64,000 nucleotides of DNA, taken from the NCBI RefSeq assembly GCF_000332115.1, contig NC_020156.1, forward strand, positions 2,109,501 through 2,173,500. The letters run 5' to 3'. Shown one piece after another: positions 16,884-26,385 of this stretch. This DNA is from Nonlabens dokdonensis DSW-6 (lineage in GTDB: Bacteria; Bacteroidota; Bacteroidia; Flavobacteriales; Flavobacteriaceae). A model generated the notes under the pieces. It was given only the letters and a program-made list of their open reading frames with translations, was not told where the DNA came from and did no database searches. Numbering within the stretch: the stretch's first letter is position 1; each line of letters starts with the position of its first letter. Both the position numbers and the translations under genes were made by a program.

Positions 16884-17471
16884 ATGTTCAAAAGATTTAA
16901 AATTTTATGTGTTGCGGTATTGGGAATTCTGAGTCTTTCTTCCTTCTCAAAAGTAAGTTTATCAGTTCCTTCTGGTTTTTATTTTGATGATTTTGAAATG
17001 CTACGCTTTCGCGAAAGCGAGAACAACAACCTACACAAATACTATATTTCTGTTTCTAATGCAACTTATAGTAAAGAAGCCAAAAGTGTACAAATGATCA
17101 CTAGGTTTTTTATAGATGATCTGGAAGATGTGATTAATTCACGCATTACAAACCCTATCAAACTAGGCGATAAGTCTACCATACAAGATGTTTATCCTCA
17201 TTTAAAAGACTATCTGGACAAGAAACTGCAGGTTAAAATAAATGGAAAAACTTCAATCCCCAGTTTTCTAGGTGCCGAGTATGAGTCTGATCAAATTGTG
17301 CTTTACATCGAGATTCCTTCTGAAAAAATGCCGGAAACGATAAGCATGAAGTTTAATGCGTTTCTAGAGCTTTTTGAGGATCAAAAAAATCTAGTGCACA
17401 TGAAAATTAACGGCATAAGAAGAACGCTGTTATTTGACAAAAACAAGTCTACAGATTCTGTGAAGTTTTAG
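16884..17471 (+). CDS. DUF6702-like secreted protein
   Basis: 195 residues with a signal peptide (LCVAVLGILSLSSFS). The core HKYYISVSNATYSKEAKSVQMITRFFIDDLEDVI matches my memory of the DUF6702 family, commonly next to an M1 metallopeptidase in flavobacteria, as here (62 bases upstream). The iterated palindrome is read as RFRES between the signal peptide and this core. Function unknown; possibly a periplasmic partner of the peptidase. Confidence 0.7.
   Translation: MFKRFKILCVAVLGILSLSSFSKVSLSVPSGFYFDDFEMLRFRESENNNLHKYYISVSNATYSKEAKSVQMITRFFIDDLEDVINSRITNPIKLGDKSTIQDVYPHLKDYLDKKLQVKINGKTSIPSFLGAEYESDQIVLYIEIPSEKMPETISMKFNAFLELFEDQKNLVHMKINGIRRTLLFDKNKSTDSVKF
17004..17019. repeat. Iterated palindrome, in DUF6702-like gene (RFRES frame)
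   Basis: Exact CGCTTTCGCGAAAGCG read as LRFRESEN in the poorly conserved stretch after the signal peptide. Confidence 0.95.
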
Positions 17472-17533
17472 TTAAAAGCTTTAAAACTTAACCATTATTG
17501 TTAATTTAGCAAACCTTAATTTAAACTATATAC

Positions 17534-19831
17534 ATGAAAGCTATTAAACTATTGTTTATCAGTATGATGCTGGTTTCTTATGGTTCTTTTGCACAAGAAG
17601 AAGAATCTAAAGAAGAACCTAAAGCTGAAGAACATTACAACGTCAACAAATTCCGCCAACTTTATCAGGAATTTTCCACACCTAACCAGTACCGTAGTGC
17701 TAGTGGTGCGCCAGGTCCTAATTATTACCAGCAAAGAGCTGATTATGAAATGGACATTAGACTAGATGATGATAATCATCATTTATATGGTTATGAAACG
17801 ATTACTTACACTAACAATTCTCCAGATAATCTTGATTATCTATGGGTACAGTTAGATCAAAATATGCGTGCTAAGGATTCTAAAACACCTTTAATAGAAG
17901 GTGGTGGAGTACAGCCTTACATGCAACCAGCAGGATTTGCAGGTGAATACTTAAGCGAGCCTTTTGATGGTGGTTTTAATATTAAGAAAGTACTGGATAA
18001 AAGTGGTAACCCATTAACTTACATGATCAATCAAACGATGATGCGTGTAGAGTTACCAGAAACTCTAGAAAGTGGAAAGAAATTTGAATTTGACATTGAA
18101 TGGGATTATAACATCAATGATCACGTAAATGGTCGTGGACGTAGTGGTTATGAGCAGTTTCCTGATGGTCACAGAGCTTATGTAATTGCTCAATTCTATC
18201 CTAGAATGGCAGTTTATAATGATGTAGAAGGATGGCAAAATAGCCAGTTTTGGGGACGTGATGAGTTCGCTTTGCCATTTGGTACGTTTGAAGTGAATAT
18301 TACTGTTCCTGCAGATCACTGGTTAGACGGTACTGGTAAATTGCAAAACCGTAAAGATGTTTATACAAAGCAAGAACTAGCGCGTTATGAGCAAGCTCAA
18401 AAATCTTTTGATAAGCCAGTTGTAATTAGAACACAACAAGAAGCTGAAAAGCTTGCAATGATGCCTGGCTCAAAAGCTACAAAGACTTGGGAATTAAAAG
18501 CAGATTATGTTCGTGATTTTGGATGGACTTCTTCTCGTCGCTACGTTGCAGATGCAATGGCAGTGAAAGTAGGAGGAAAAGATATCATGGCCGTTTCTAT
18601 TTATCCACCAGAAGGAAATCCTTTATGGGAACAATGGTCTTCTAGAGCAGTTGCTCAAACATTAAAGTCTTATTCAAGAATGACTTTTGATTACCCTTAC
18701 CACAAAGCGATTTCAGTTCACGCAAAAAATCAAGGTATGGAATACCCAATGATATGCTGGAATTATGGTCGCCCAGATGCTGATGGTAATTATTCTGACC
18801 GCGTAAAGTTTGGAATGATCTCAGTAATAATCCATGAAGTAGGACACAACTATTTCCCAATGATCGTGAATTCTGATGAGCGTCAATGGACATGGATGGA
18901 TGAAGGTTTAACAACTTTTACTCAATATATAGCAGAACAAGATTTTGGTGAAACTTATCCAGAAGCAATAGAAGGTCTTGATGCATACCCATCAAGAAGA
19001 GGACCAGCTGCTAAAATAGTACCTTACATGGCAGGTGATCAAAAGTACATCGCACCAATTATGAGTAAAGGTCTTAATACGTATCAATTCGGTTCTAATG
19101 CATATGGTAAGCCAGCAACGGCTTTAAATATCCTACGTGAAACTGTAATGGGACGTGAGTTATTTGATTATGCATTCCGCACTTATGCACAAAGATGGAT
19201 GTTCAAACACCCAACACCAGAAGACTTTTTCCGTACGATGGAAGACGCAAGTGCCATGGATCTAGACTGGTTCTGGAGAGGATGGTTCTATACGACTCGT
19301 TATAACGATATGGGAATCAAATCTGTAGATAAGTACTTCGTTTCTAGCGAGAAAAATCAAGCTATGAAAGACCTGATGGCCGAAAGAAACATTCCAGAAG
19401 ATAGAATTCCGCCATTAGTTTATATGGTTAAAGAAGGAAGTGAAGATTATAATGAAAACTTGAAAGGAAAAGAGCCAGCTGAAGTAGTAGGCGAATTAAA
19501 AACTTTCATGATGGATAACTTCACAGCTGAAGAAAGAGCTTCAATGAAGTCACCTAAATACTTCTATGAGATTACAGTAGAAAAGCCAGGTGGTCTTGTA
19601 ATGCCTATCATAATAGAATACACTTATGCTGATGGAACCACTGAAACAGTTACCCATCCTGCAGAAATATGGAGGTATAACGACAAGGAAGTAGGTTTAA
19701 GCAAAGCAACTTCTAAGGAAATTACTAAAATCGTAATTGATCCTAAATTAGAAACCGCTGATATCGATGTTTCAAACAATTCATGGCCAGCAGCTGCTGA
19801 GGTGAATAAGTTTGAGCAAATGAAGCAATAG
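17534..19831 (+). CDS. M1-family metallopeptidase (aminopeptidase-like)
   Basis: 765 residues with an N-terminal signal peptide (LLFISMMLVSYGSFAQ) and an acidic linker. The gluzincin zinc site is complete: H434-E435-x-x-H438 (HEVGH) and E457 in MDEGLTTF, 19 residues later. The exopeptidase GxMEN-like segment reads QGMEYPMICW, so specificity may differ from classical aminopeptidases. The long N-terminal M1 beta domain and a C-terminal beta region are present. A terminator follows at 19854. Confidence 0.88.
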   Translation: MKAIKLLFISMMLVSYGSFAQEEESKEEPKAEEHYNVNKFRQLYQEFSTPNQYRSASGAPGPNYYQQRADYEMDIRLDDDNHHLYGYETITYTNNSPDNLDYLWVQLDQNMRAKDSKTPLIEGGGVQPYMQPAGFAGEYLSEPFDGGFNIKKVLDKSGNPLTYMINQTMMRVELPETLESGKKFEFDIEWDYNINDHVNGRGRSGYEQFPDGHRAYVIAQFYPRMAVYNDVEGWQNSQFWGRDEFALPFGTFEVNITVPADHWLDGTGKLQNRKDVYTKQELARYEQAQKSFDKPVVIRTQQEAEKLAMMPGSKATKTWELKADYVRDFGWTSSRRYVADAMAVKVGGKDIMAVSIYPPEGNPLWEQWSSRAVAQTLKSYSRMTFDYPYHKAISVHAKNQGMEYPMICWNYGRPDADGNYSDRVKFGMISVIIHEVGHNYFPMIVNSDERQWTWMDEGLTTFTQYIAEQDFGETYPEAIEGLDAYPSRRGPAAKIVPYMAGDQKYIAPIMSKGLNTYQFGSNAYGKPATALNILRETVMGRELFDYAFRTYAQRWMFKHPTPEDFFRTMEDASAMDLDWFWRGWFYTTRYNDMGIKSVDKYFVSSEKNQAMKDLMAERNIPEDRIPPLVYMVKEGSEDYNENLKGKEPAEVVGELKTFMMDNFTAEERASMKSPKYFYEITVEKPGGLVMPIIIEYTYADGTTETVTHPAEIWRYNDKEVGLSKATSKEITKIVIDPKLETADIDVSNNSWPAAAEVNKFEQMKQ

Positions 19832-19853
19832 TAGTTTTCTACTTTTAAAATTT

Positions 19854-19885
19854 AAAGCCAGATTCACAATGAATCTGGCTTTTTT
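19854..19885 (+). terminator. Rho-independent terminator
   Basis: AAAGCCAGATTCA-caa-TGAATCTGGCTTTTTT, a 13-bp stem with a T run directly after the M1 peptidase gene. Confidence 0.88.
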
Positions 19886-19899
19886 GTGTTTAATTAAAA

Positions 19900-19907
19900 T
19901 ACATTTG
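19900..19907 (+). promoter_or_regulatory. Candidate -7 box for lipoprotein gene
   Basis: TACATTTG fits TAnnTTTG, only 4 bases before the ATG at 19912; if real, the transcript would be nearly leaderless. Confidence 0.35.
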
Positions 19908-19911
19908 TAGC

Positions 19912-20739
19912 ATGAAGTGTTTCTTTTCTTTTCTAATTCTAGCGGTGGCGTTTATATCATGTGATGATCCATCCTTAGATGACAATTCTGATATGAATCA
20001 AGAAGTAGTTGAGCCTGTCTTAGATGTAGTAGGATTAAGTGATATACAGATTGCTGCTACTACGCCAACTAATATTACAGATAATATTTTTATCACTTAC
20101 GATCAAAATCAACTTATTACTAATATTTCTTTTAATGGAAATCAAGACCTGAACTACTCTTTTGATTATGCCGCAAACAACAGACTAGAAACTGCGGTAA
20201 GAACAGAATCAAACGTTACCACAACTTACGACTTCAGTTATGTAGATGATACAGTTATAATTGAGTTTACCGAATTAAACGGTAATGTAATAGAAAGACA
20301 ACTTTATACAGATACTCAAAATAGAATTAATAGAGTGGTCACGAGACTTACTGATGTTGCTGGTACGACCACTCAAGTTGAAGATCTAAGGTATCAATAT
20401 ACAGCAAACTTTAACGTGAGTCGCATCAATAGTATTTCTGAAAATGGATTCACCATAATCGCTTACAGCGAGTTTACTTATGAGTTCAATAATAATCCAT
20501 TCAGAGATATGAATGATGTTTTGAGAATCCTTATTTTTCCCGATTTTGTTCCTTACACTCGTTATTTACCTTCTAGTAGAATGGACTATACCAGCGATAC
20601 TAATGGTGTAACGTTAGATCGTTCTTTTGATTATGTGTATACACTTCAAGAAGACCAGTTCCCAAGTTCGCGAGAAATCACCACTACAGAGTCAGGAATT
20701 ACCGAAATTAGTTTTGAGTTTTTTAATTATATTCTATAG
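19912..20739 (+). CDS. Putative lipoprotein, unknown function
   Basis: 275 residues. FFSFLILAVAFISCDD is a lipoprotein signal with the lipobox Cys at residue 17. The mature part is Asn/Thr/Asp-rich and made of repeated YD/FxY beta-strand motifs (YSFDYAAN, TTYDFSYVDD, RSFDYVYT), reminiscent of YD-repeat-like or DUF4595-type surface lipoproteins. No enzyme motif. Stands alone between a terminator and tatA. Confidence 0.65.
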   Translation: MKCFFSFLILAVAFISCDDPSLDDNSDMNQEVVEPVLDVVGLSDIQIAATTPTNITDNIFITYDQNQLITNISFNGNQDLNYSFDYAANNRLETAVRTESNVTTTYDFSYVDDTVIIEFTELNGNVIERQLYTDTQNRINRVVTRLTDVAGTTTQVEDLRYQYTANFNVSRINSISENGFTIIAYSEFTYEFNNNPFRDMNDVLRILIFPDFVPYTRYLPSSRMDYTSDTNGVTLDRSFDYVYTLQEDQFPSSREITTTESGITEISFEFFNYIL

Positions 20740-20766
20740 TCATACACATTCAAAATTCTGCTATCG

Positions 20767-20774
20767 TATATTTG
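20767..20774 (+). promoter_or_regulatory. Candidate -7 box for tatA
   Basis: TATATTTG fits TAnnTTTG, 4 bases before the tatA ATG. No good -33 element. Confidence 0.3.
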
Positions 20775-20778
20775 CACT

Positions 20779-21054
20779 ATGAAAATGATCCCTTTATTTA
20801 TCAGCACGCCAGAGCTTATGATTGTAGGCTTGGTGGTGATTTTGGTTTTTGGTTCAGACAAGTTGCCTGAGATCGCTAGAGGTCTCGGTAAAGCTATGAA
20901 AACAGTGCGCAATGCTACTGATGATATCAAGCACGAGATTACTAAAAGTGCAGACGAACACGGTTTTACAAAAGACGTAACAGAAATCACCAAAAAAATT
21001 GAAGAGGTTAAGGATCAAATAGAAGATTCTGGCTCCATAAAACGCAAATTCTAA
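20779..21054 (+). CDS. tatA: Twin-arginine translocase subunit TatA/TatE-like
   Basis: 91 residues: a short periplasmic start, one membrane helix (ELMIVGLVVILVFG), the FGSDKLPEIARGLGKAMKTVR hinge and amphipathic helix diagnostic of TatA, then a charged tail. It would oligomerise to move folded proteins across the inner membrane. No tatC is adjacent. The PAP2 gene follows 8 bases later. Confidence 0.88.
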   Translation: MKMIPLFISTPELMIVGLVVILVFGSDKLPEIARGLGKAMKTVRNATDDIKHEITKSADEHGFTKDVTEITKKIEEVKDQIEDSGSIKRKF

Positions 21055-21062
21055 TTGCGGTT

Positions 21063-21635
21063 ATGTGGGAGCAGCTTGTAGAAATTGATCAACAATTATT
21101 CAGGTGGATCAATAATTTATGGATAGGAAAGTTTCATAGTTTTTGGCTTTTTGTTACCCAAATTCAAAATTGGTTTTTTCTATACCTTGTTTTCTTTTTC
21201 CTGCTGTTCAAAAAATTTGAAAAACCTACTCGTTATCTGGCAATGGTAATGATTCCAGTGGTAGTTATTATCAGTTTATCCTTGACTAATTTGGTAAAAA
21301 ATGGCGTAGAGCGTTTACGTCCTAATAATGAGCCGCTTTTAATGGACAGCATCCAAGTGTTGCTCCAACCAGAAAATTTTAGTTTTTGGTCTGGTCCTAG
21401 TGCAGTAAGTTTTGCAGTAACAACTTTTGTGGTTCATGCGTTGCGATCTAGGAATGCTACCAAGTGGATTTACTTATTCTATTTATGGCCATTCACTTTT
21501 GCTTTTTCTAGAATATTTGTAGGCGTACATTACCCAGCAGATATTACCGTAGGAATGCTAGTTGGATTATTTCTAGGATGGATAAGTTTTGTGCTCTTTG
21601 CAAAAATGACAAGAACACTACATCACACGGCTTAA
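21063..21635 (+). CDS. PAP2-family membrane phosphatase-like protein, altered motif 2
   Basis: 190 residues with five or so membrane helices. PAP2 motif 1 is KNGVERLRP (K79-x6-RP) and motif 3 is SRIFVGVHYPAD (S149, R150, H156, D160), both intact. Motif 2, normally SGH, is SGP (P112) in FWSGPSAVSF. Intact members remove phosphate from lipid phosphates such as undecaprenyl or phosphatidylglycerol phosphate. Loss of the motif-2 His could weaken or change activity. Converges on, and slightly overlaps, the O-methyltransferase gene. Confidence 0.82.
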   Translation: MWEQLVEIDQQLFRWINNLWIGKFHSFWLFVTQIQNWFFLYLVFFFLLFKKFEKPTRYLAMVMIPVVVIISLSLTNLVKNGVERLRPNNEPLLMDSIQVLLQPENFSFWSGPSAVSFAVTTFVVHALRSRNATKWIYLFYLWPFTFAFSRIFVGVHYPADITVGMLVGLFLGWISFVLFAKMTRTLHHTA

Positions 21636-22271
21636 TGTGAGGCCATCACGTACCGATAGAAGCACAGTTTGCAATCTAGGGTCTTCTTTTAAAAGTCGAT
21701 TAAATTCAAGAAGAATAGGAGTAGATTTATCCTTTGCATTGACTTCTTCTACTACTTTACCATGCCACAAAACATTATCAGAAATAATGAGGCTGCCCGA
21801 GTGTACTTTTTCCATAATAAGGTGAAAATAGTTTATATAATTAGGCTTATCGGCATCTATGAAAACAAGGTCAAAGGTTCCTTCCAGCTCTGGGATTATT
21901 GTCGTAGCATCACCTATTTTTTGGTCAATGGAAATGTTTTTAGTTCCGCTTTCGCGAAAGCGAGAAAAATATCCAGCTGCAAGATCTTCTAGTTCTTCAT
22001 TAATATCGATGGTCATGAGCTCACTATTATCAGGCATTCCTTCAGCAATGCAAAGCGCAGAGTAGCCGGTGAAGGTTCCTATTTCTAGCACGCGTTGAGG
22101 TGTTTTTAAATGGGAGATCATACTCAAAACACGGCCTTGATAAGGTCCAGAAAGCATGATGGGTTGCAACACCTTTTGATATGTCTCTCGAGTTAGATCT
22201 TGAAGAATTTGCGGCTCATCTTCAGAATGAGCGACAATGTAATTATCAAGATCTTTAGGTAAGAAAAACAT
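21618..22271 (-). CDS. Class I SAM-dependent O-methyltransferase
   Basis: 217 residues of the Methyltransf_3 (catechol/caffeoyl-CoA O-methyltransferase-like) family. The SAM loop is VLEIGTFTGYSALCIAEG, the acidic ribose-binding strand is MTIDINEE, the metal-site strand is DLVFIDADKPNYINYF, and SLIISDNVLWHGKVV follows. Substrate unknown. The iterated palindrome is read as RFRES between the SAM-binding strands. Its 3' end overlaps the PAP2 gene by 18 bases on the other strand. Confidence 0.87.
   Translation of the reverse strand: MFFLPKDLDNYIVAHSEDEPQILQDLTRETYQKVLQPIMLSGPYQGRVLSMISHLKTPQRVLEIGTFTGYSALCIAEGMPDNSELMTIDINEELEDLAAGYFSRFRESGTKNISIDQKIGDATTIIPELEGTFDLVFIDADKPNYINYFHLIMEKVHSGSLIISDNVLWHGKVVEEVNAKDKSTPILLEFNRLLKEDPRLQTVLLSVRDGLTLSRVM
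21947..21962. repeat. Iterated palindrome, in O-methyltransferase (RFRES frame)
   Basis: Exact CGCTTTCGCGAAAGCG read as SRFRESGTK, between two core strands of the methyltransferase. Confidence 0.95.
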
Positions 22272-22321
22272 GAAATGGTTTTAGAAATGTAAAATTACGA
22301 AGTAAGATTTTAATTGTACTC

Positions 22322-23137
22322 CTATTTTGAGATTTGAAGATGAATATGATCATCATGTCTCACGGCATGACAGCCATGAAAACGTATTGTATTTCTATAA
22401 TTAGAGCTTGGGTTAATTCTTTGAGCCAAATGAGGTTCAATAAAAATTTTACTGGCGTTAGTTTTTAAAATTAAGTTCTCTATCAAATATCTTGTATAAT
22501 CTAGATCTATTTCTAGCTCTTTATCGGTATTAAAACCTATGTATTTTGCATAGTCATATTGCCAGTAACCAGCGTCTTTGCATTTTTGCGGCTGGTTCAC
22601 TTCTCCTTGTAGAGGCTCTTCATAAACTCCATATCCTAGAAGTGATGGGTTATCATTTGTCGTTTTACCACCTGCATCTTGATAAATAAATGCCAAATCA
22701 ATTTTGCGACCATCATTATGGCTTAAATGTGGCAATAAAGGAAATCCATCGATGAATGGAAATCCTGCGTCGAGATAGGTTACTGAAATACCATAATTAG
22801 TTTCAAAATCTTTGGATGCCTCTACTAAGTTATTATATAAATCATCATGAACGTAATTTCTACACAACAGTACATAGCCTAAATTATGAGGTTGAATATA
22901 TTCTTCAAATACAGGTAAGGACCTTCGTTGATTAAAAGGAGCAACAATAGGTACAATAAGAGCGATACAAAGTAAATATGTGACAGAAAAAGCTAGAAGC
23001 CTTTTCTTTTTATTCCATAAAGACTTCTTAATCTTAAAATATCCAAAAACAGCGATCCAAATAACTCCACCTACTTGAGTGAGCAATGTCAAGAAAATGA
23101 CAATTAAAATTTGGATGAAGATTTTGAGATATTTCAA
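22322..23137 (-). CDS. Membrane-anchored LAS-type (MepA-like) peptidase candidate
   Basis: 271 residues. Two membrane helices lie in the first ~70 residues; the rest is probably periplasmic. HNDGRKIDLAF fits HxxGxxxD and RHDDHIHLQIS supplies the HxH pair typical of LAS metallopeptidases such as MepA (M74) and M15 enzymes; FIEPHLAQRI lies between. It follows rodA by only 20 bases, so a peptidoglycan-cutting role beside the elongasome is likely. Sequence is divergent and the exact family is uncertain. Confidence 0.6.
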   Translation of the reverse strand: MKYLKIFIQILIVIFLTLLTQVGGVIWIAVFGYFKIKKSLWNKKKRLLAFSVTYLLCIALIVPIVAPFNQRRSLPVFEEYIQPHNLGYVLLCRNYVHDDLYNNLVEASKDFETNYGISVTYLDAGFPFIDGFPLLPHLSHNDGRKIDLAFIYQDAGGKTTNDNPSLLGYGVYEEPLQGEVNQPQKCKDAGYWQYDYAKYIGFNTDKELEIDLDYTRYLIENLILKTNASKIFIEPHLAQRINPSSNYRNTIRFHGCHAVRHDDHIHLQISK

Positions 23138-23157
23138 TATTAATATTTTCTTAGCAC

Positions 23158-24435
23158 TTAATGCTCATAACTCATTCTATGCGCGTCTAGTTTTATAAAT
23201 ATAAATAGTAAAATGGTAAAACCCATTAAACCACTACCACCATAACTCATAAATGGTAGAGGGATACCTACTGTAGGAAGTAAACCGATTACCATACCTA
23301 CGTTTACAAAAAAGTGTAAAAAGAAAATCCCAGCGACGCCATAACCATATATACGCGCAAACTGATTGCGCTGTCGCTCTGCCATTATAATAACTCGATA
23401 GATGAGAAAAACGAATAATAAAATAGTAACGCTTGTTCCTAAAAGACCAGAAACTTCTCCTATCGCACTGAAAATAAAATCCGTATGCTGTTCTGGCACA
23501 TAGCCGCCTCTTGTTTGTGTAGCTTCTTCTAGCGGTTTGCCTATAATACCACCATTTCCTATGGCGATCATGCTTTGGTTAATATTATAACCTATACCAG
23601 CATCATCTTGAACGCGTCCTAAAACTATATCAATGCGGTTTCTATGACGGTCTTCCAGTACATTATTAAAAATATAACTGGTAGAAAAGGTGTAAGCAAT
23701 ACAAAGTACAGCGGCAATTACGTAAAGGTAAACTCTCGGTTTAGGAAGACGCTTTTTGTGTTTCCGCTTTCGCGAAAGCAGATACATAACCACCACCACA
23801 GATAGTATCATGAGTATGATCCAACCTATGTGAATGACCAGTGCTCCTAAAAATAAAGCTAAAGCAATCACTCCTAAACTTAAATACCAAGGTGATAATC
23901 CTTCTCTATGTAAGGCAAAGAAAAATGCGGCGTAGATTAAAGCACTTCCAGGATCTGGCTGTGGAACAATAAGTAAAGCTGGTAGAGCAATAATTGCTGC
24001 TACAATCATAAAATCCCTTACGTTTTTTAAAGAAACATCCAGCTGGCTAAGATATTTTGCCACGGCTAGGGCAGTCGCAAACTTTGCAAATTCACTAGGT
24101 TGAAACGTAAAGGAACCTATAGGATACCAAGAAATAGCTCCATTTACCTCTTTTCCAAAAACGTATAATCCCGCAAGTGAAACGAGAGAAATAACATAAA
24201 TTAATCCAGCAAAGCGCTCGTAAAACTTTACTTCTACCGCAAGAATGATAATAATGAATACCGTACAAACACCTATGAATAAAAGCTGCTTTCCATAAAC
24301 CTGACTGATGTCAAAAATGGAAGTGTATTCTGTTACTGGAGCGGCGCTGTAAATGCTAAAAAAGCCTATAAAAACTAATGCAGCATAAATAAGTATGGTG
24401 ACTATGTCATATTTTGGTTTATCGCCTAGTCCCAT
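23158..24435 (-). CDS. rodA: Peptidoglycan glycosyltransferase RodA
   Basis: 425 residues, about ten membrane helices. SEDS-family signatures are present: NGAISWYPIGSFTFQPSEFAK, the QPDPGSALIYA loop, GGYVPEQHTDFIFSAIGEV and the C-terminal VGIPLPFMSYGGSGL. RodA polymerises glycan strands with PBP2 during elongation. It lies 3 bases after mrdA, completing mreBCD-mrdA-rodA. The iterated palindrome (one mismatch) encodes LSRKR in a cytoplasmic basic loop. Confidence 0.95.
   Translation of the reverse strand: MGLGDKPKYDIVTILIYAALVFIGFFSIYSAAPVTEYTSIFDISQVYGKQLLFIGVCTVFIIIILAVEVKFYERFAGLIYVISLVSLAGLYVFGKEVNGAISWYPIGSFTFQPSEFAKFATALAVAKYLSQLDVSLKNVRDFMIVAAIIALPALLIVPQPDPGSALIYAAFFFALHREGLSPWYLSLGVIALALFLGALVIHIGWIILMILSVVVVMYLLSRKRKHKKRLPKPRVYLYVIAAVLCIAYTFSTSYIFNNVLEDRHRNRIDIVLGRVQDDAGIGYNINQSMIAIGNGGIIGKPLEEATQTRGGYVPEQHTDFIFSAIGEVSGLLGTSVTILLFVFLIYRVIIMAERQRNQFARIYGYGVAGIFFLHFFVNVGMVIGLLPTVGIPLPFMSYGGSGLMGFTILLFIFIKLDAHRMSYEH
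23765..23780. repeat. Iterated palindrome, in rodA (LSRKR frame, one mismatch)
   Basis: CGCTTTCGCGAAAGCA, last base different, encoding LSRKRK in a basic cytoplasmic loop of RodA. Confidence 0.9.
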
Positions 24436-24438
24436 TTT

Positions 24439-26385
24439 TTACTTCAAAAATTTGATTTGTAGACTATCTACTAGACTTTGCAGCGACTTTTCCTTCTGTT
24501 CTGTAATCAAACCTTGATCTATTGCCTCATTGATTTTAAAAGGTTGATTACTTATTCTTTTAGCATATTCATATTCTAAGCTGTGGCTTAGTAAGTACTT
24601 TTCTAAATCTGTCCTTGTAATTTCTCCTTTGATGTGTTTTTCAATAAGCAAGCTTGCTATTTTTGCTGCATATCTAGAGCCCCAATAGCCGTTTTCAATA
24701 AAAACAGCAATAGCTATTTTAGGATCATCTTTGGGAGCAAACGCAATAAAAACCGAGTGATCTGTAAGTTGTTTTCGTTCTCCATTGATTTTAGTGAAAT
24801 TTTCTACTGTACCGGTTTTACCACAAATTTCTATGCCTGGAACTTGAACATATTTTGCAGTTCCAGATTGATACACCTCATTCATACCTTCAATTACAGG
24901 TTCAAAATGTTCTGCATCTATGGTGGTAAAGTTTTTCTCCGTGTACTTTTCATTACTGATAGGCTCACCGTTCATCTTTTTGATGATGTGTGGGCGATAA
25001 TAAAATCCTCGATTTGCGATTGCGGCAGTCATGTTTGCTAGCTGTATAGGTGTTACAGCTACTTCACCTTGCCCTATAGCATTAGAAATAGTAGTAGGAG
25101 CATACCATTTGTATTTGTATTGTGAAGTATAATAATCTCCATCTGGAATACGACCAGGTTGCCCTACTGGTAAATCATACCCAAGATAATCACCTAATCC
25201 AAAACTAGTCACATGGTCGTGCCATACATCCATTCCTTCAGGAGCTGTTTTTTTACTCTCTATGATTCTACGATACACTTGAGCAAAATAAGAGTTACAA
25301 CTCTCAGCAATCCCTCTATTCATAGCTAGTGGACTTGCGTGAGCATGACAACCTAATTTCTTCTTGCCACCATAATTATACCCATGATTGCAGCTAAATC
25401 GTTCTTTAGGAGAAATCACTCCTTCTTGTAAACCTACAAGTGCATTGATAACTTTAAAGGGAGAACCAGGCGCGTACTGACCTTGTAAAACTCTATTTAC
25501 ATCAGGAAGTCTTATGGTATCTCTAAGGATTGCATTGATGTTTTTAGATCGATCACGACCCATTAATAAACTGGGGTCATAATTAGGAGCGGTAACTAAA
25601 GTAAGAATTTCACCTGTTTTAGGTTCAATAGCAACGATACCACCGCGTTTATTCACCATAAGCCTTTCTGCATATTCTTGAAGATCTTTATCTAAAGTTA
25701 CTGTTAGATCAGTCCCAGCGACTGGAGCTACATCGCTGGATCCATTCTTGTAAGATTCTATTGCTCTTCCATAATGATCTCTTGTGTATTTTTTATAGCC
25801 TTTTTCTCCTCTTAATTCTTTCTCATACTGCAGTTCAATACCACTTTTTCCAGCTAAGTCACCTTGAACATAATAATCGTCCTTTTTTATAGTACCTTGA
25901 TTCACCTCTCTTATATAGCCCAGAACACTCGCACTATGATCTACCAGATATTTGCGCAAAGAACGCCTCTGAATGTAAAATCCTGGAAATTTTCTAAGCT
26001 GTTCTTGCAAAGGAGCATACTCTTCTTGCGTTAATTGAGGAATAATGACGCTGGCCTGCTTTTCAGACCATTTTTTAGCAGTAATCAGTTTTTTTTCAAG
26101 CCTCGACTCTTCTATTCTCAATAGCTTGGATAATTCTGTAATATTAACATCTCCTGTTTCTCTAGGAATTACCATTACATCATAAGCAACTTGATTTGCT
26201 ACCATCAATTTTCCGTTGCGGTCGTATATAAAACCACGTTCTGGATAATTGTAGACTGTTTTTACTGAATTGTTTTCGGCTTCAAGAGCCAATTCATCCG
26301 AGATGATCAATTGTAAATAAATCATTCTTCCTAAAAAGATGATTCCTACTAAGGTGACTATTGAAAAGAGTAATAATTTTCTCAT
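24439..26385 (-). CDS. mrdA: Penicillin-binding protein 2
   Basis: 648 residues: one N-terminal membrane helix, a PBP dimerisation domain, then the transpeptidase domain with SxxK in APGSPFKV, SxN in AESCNSYF and KTG in EICGKTGTVE. It cross-links peptidoglycan during cell elongation as RodA's partner. Overlaps mreD by 4 bases and is followed by rodA. Length and order are typical. Confidence 0.95.
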   Translation of the reverse strand: MRKLLLFSIVTLVGIIFLGRMIYLQLIISDELALEAENNSVKTVYNYPERGFIYDRNGKLMVANQVAYDVMVIPRETGDVNITELSKLLRIEESRLEKKLITAKKWSEKQASVIIPQLTQEEYAPLQEQLRKFPGFYIQRRSLRKYLVDHSASVLGYIREVNQGTIKKDDYYVQGDLAGKSGIELQYEKELRGEKGYKKYTRDHYGRAIESYKNGSSDVAPVAGTDLTVTLDKDLQEYAERLMVNKRGGIVAIEPKTGEILTLVTAPNYDPSLLMGRDRSKNINAILRDTIRLPDVNRVLQGQYAPGSPFKVINALVGLQEGVISPKERFSCNHGYNYGGKKKLGCHAHASPLAMNRGIAESCNSYFAQVYRRIIESKKTAPEGMDVWHDHVTSFGLGDYLGYDLPVGQPGRIPDGDYYTSQYKYKWYAPTTISNAIGQGEVAVTPIQLANMTAAIANRGFYYRPHIIKKMNGEPISNEKYTEKNFTTIDAEHFEPVIEGMNEVYQSGTAKYVQVPGIEICGKTGTVENFTKINGERKQLTDHSVFIAFAPKDDPKIAIAVFIENGYWGSRYAAKIASLLIEKHIKGEITRTDLEKYLLSHSLEYEYAKRISNQPFKINEAIDQGLITEQKEKSLQSLVDSLQIKFLK

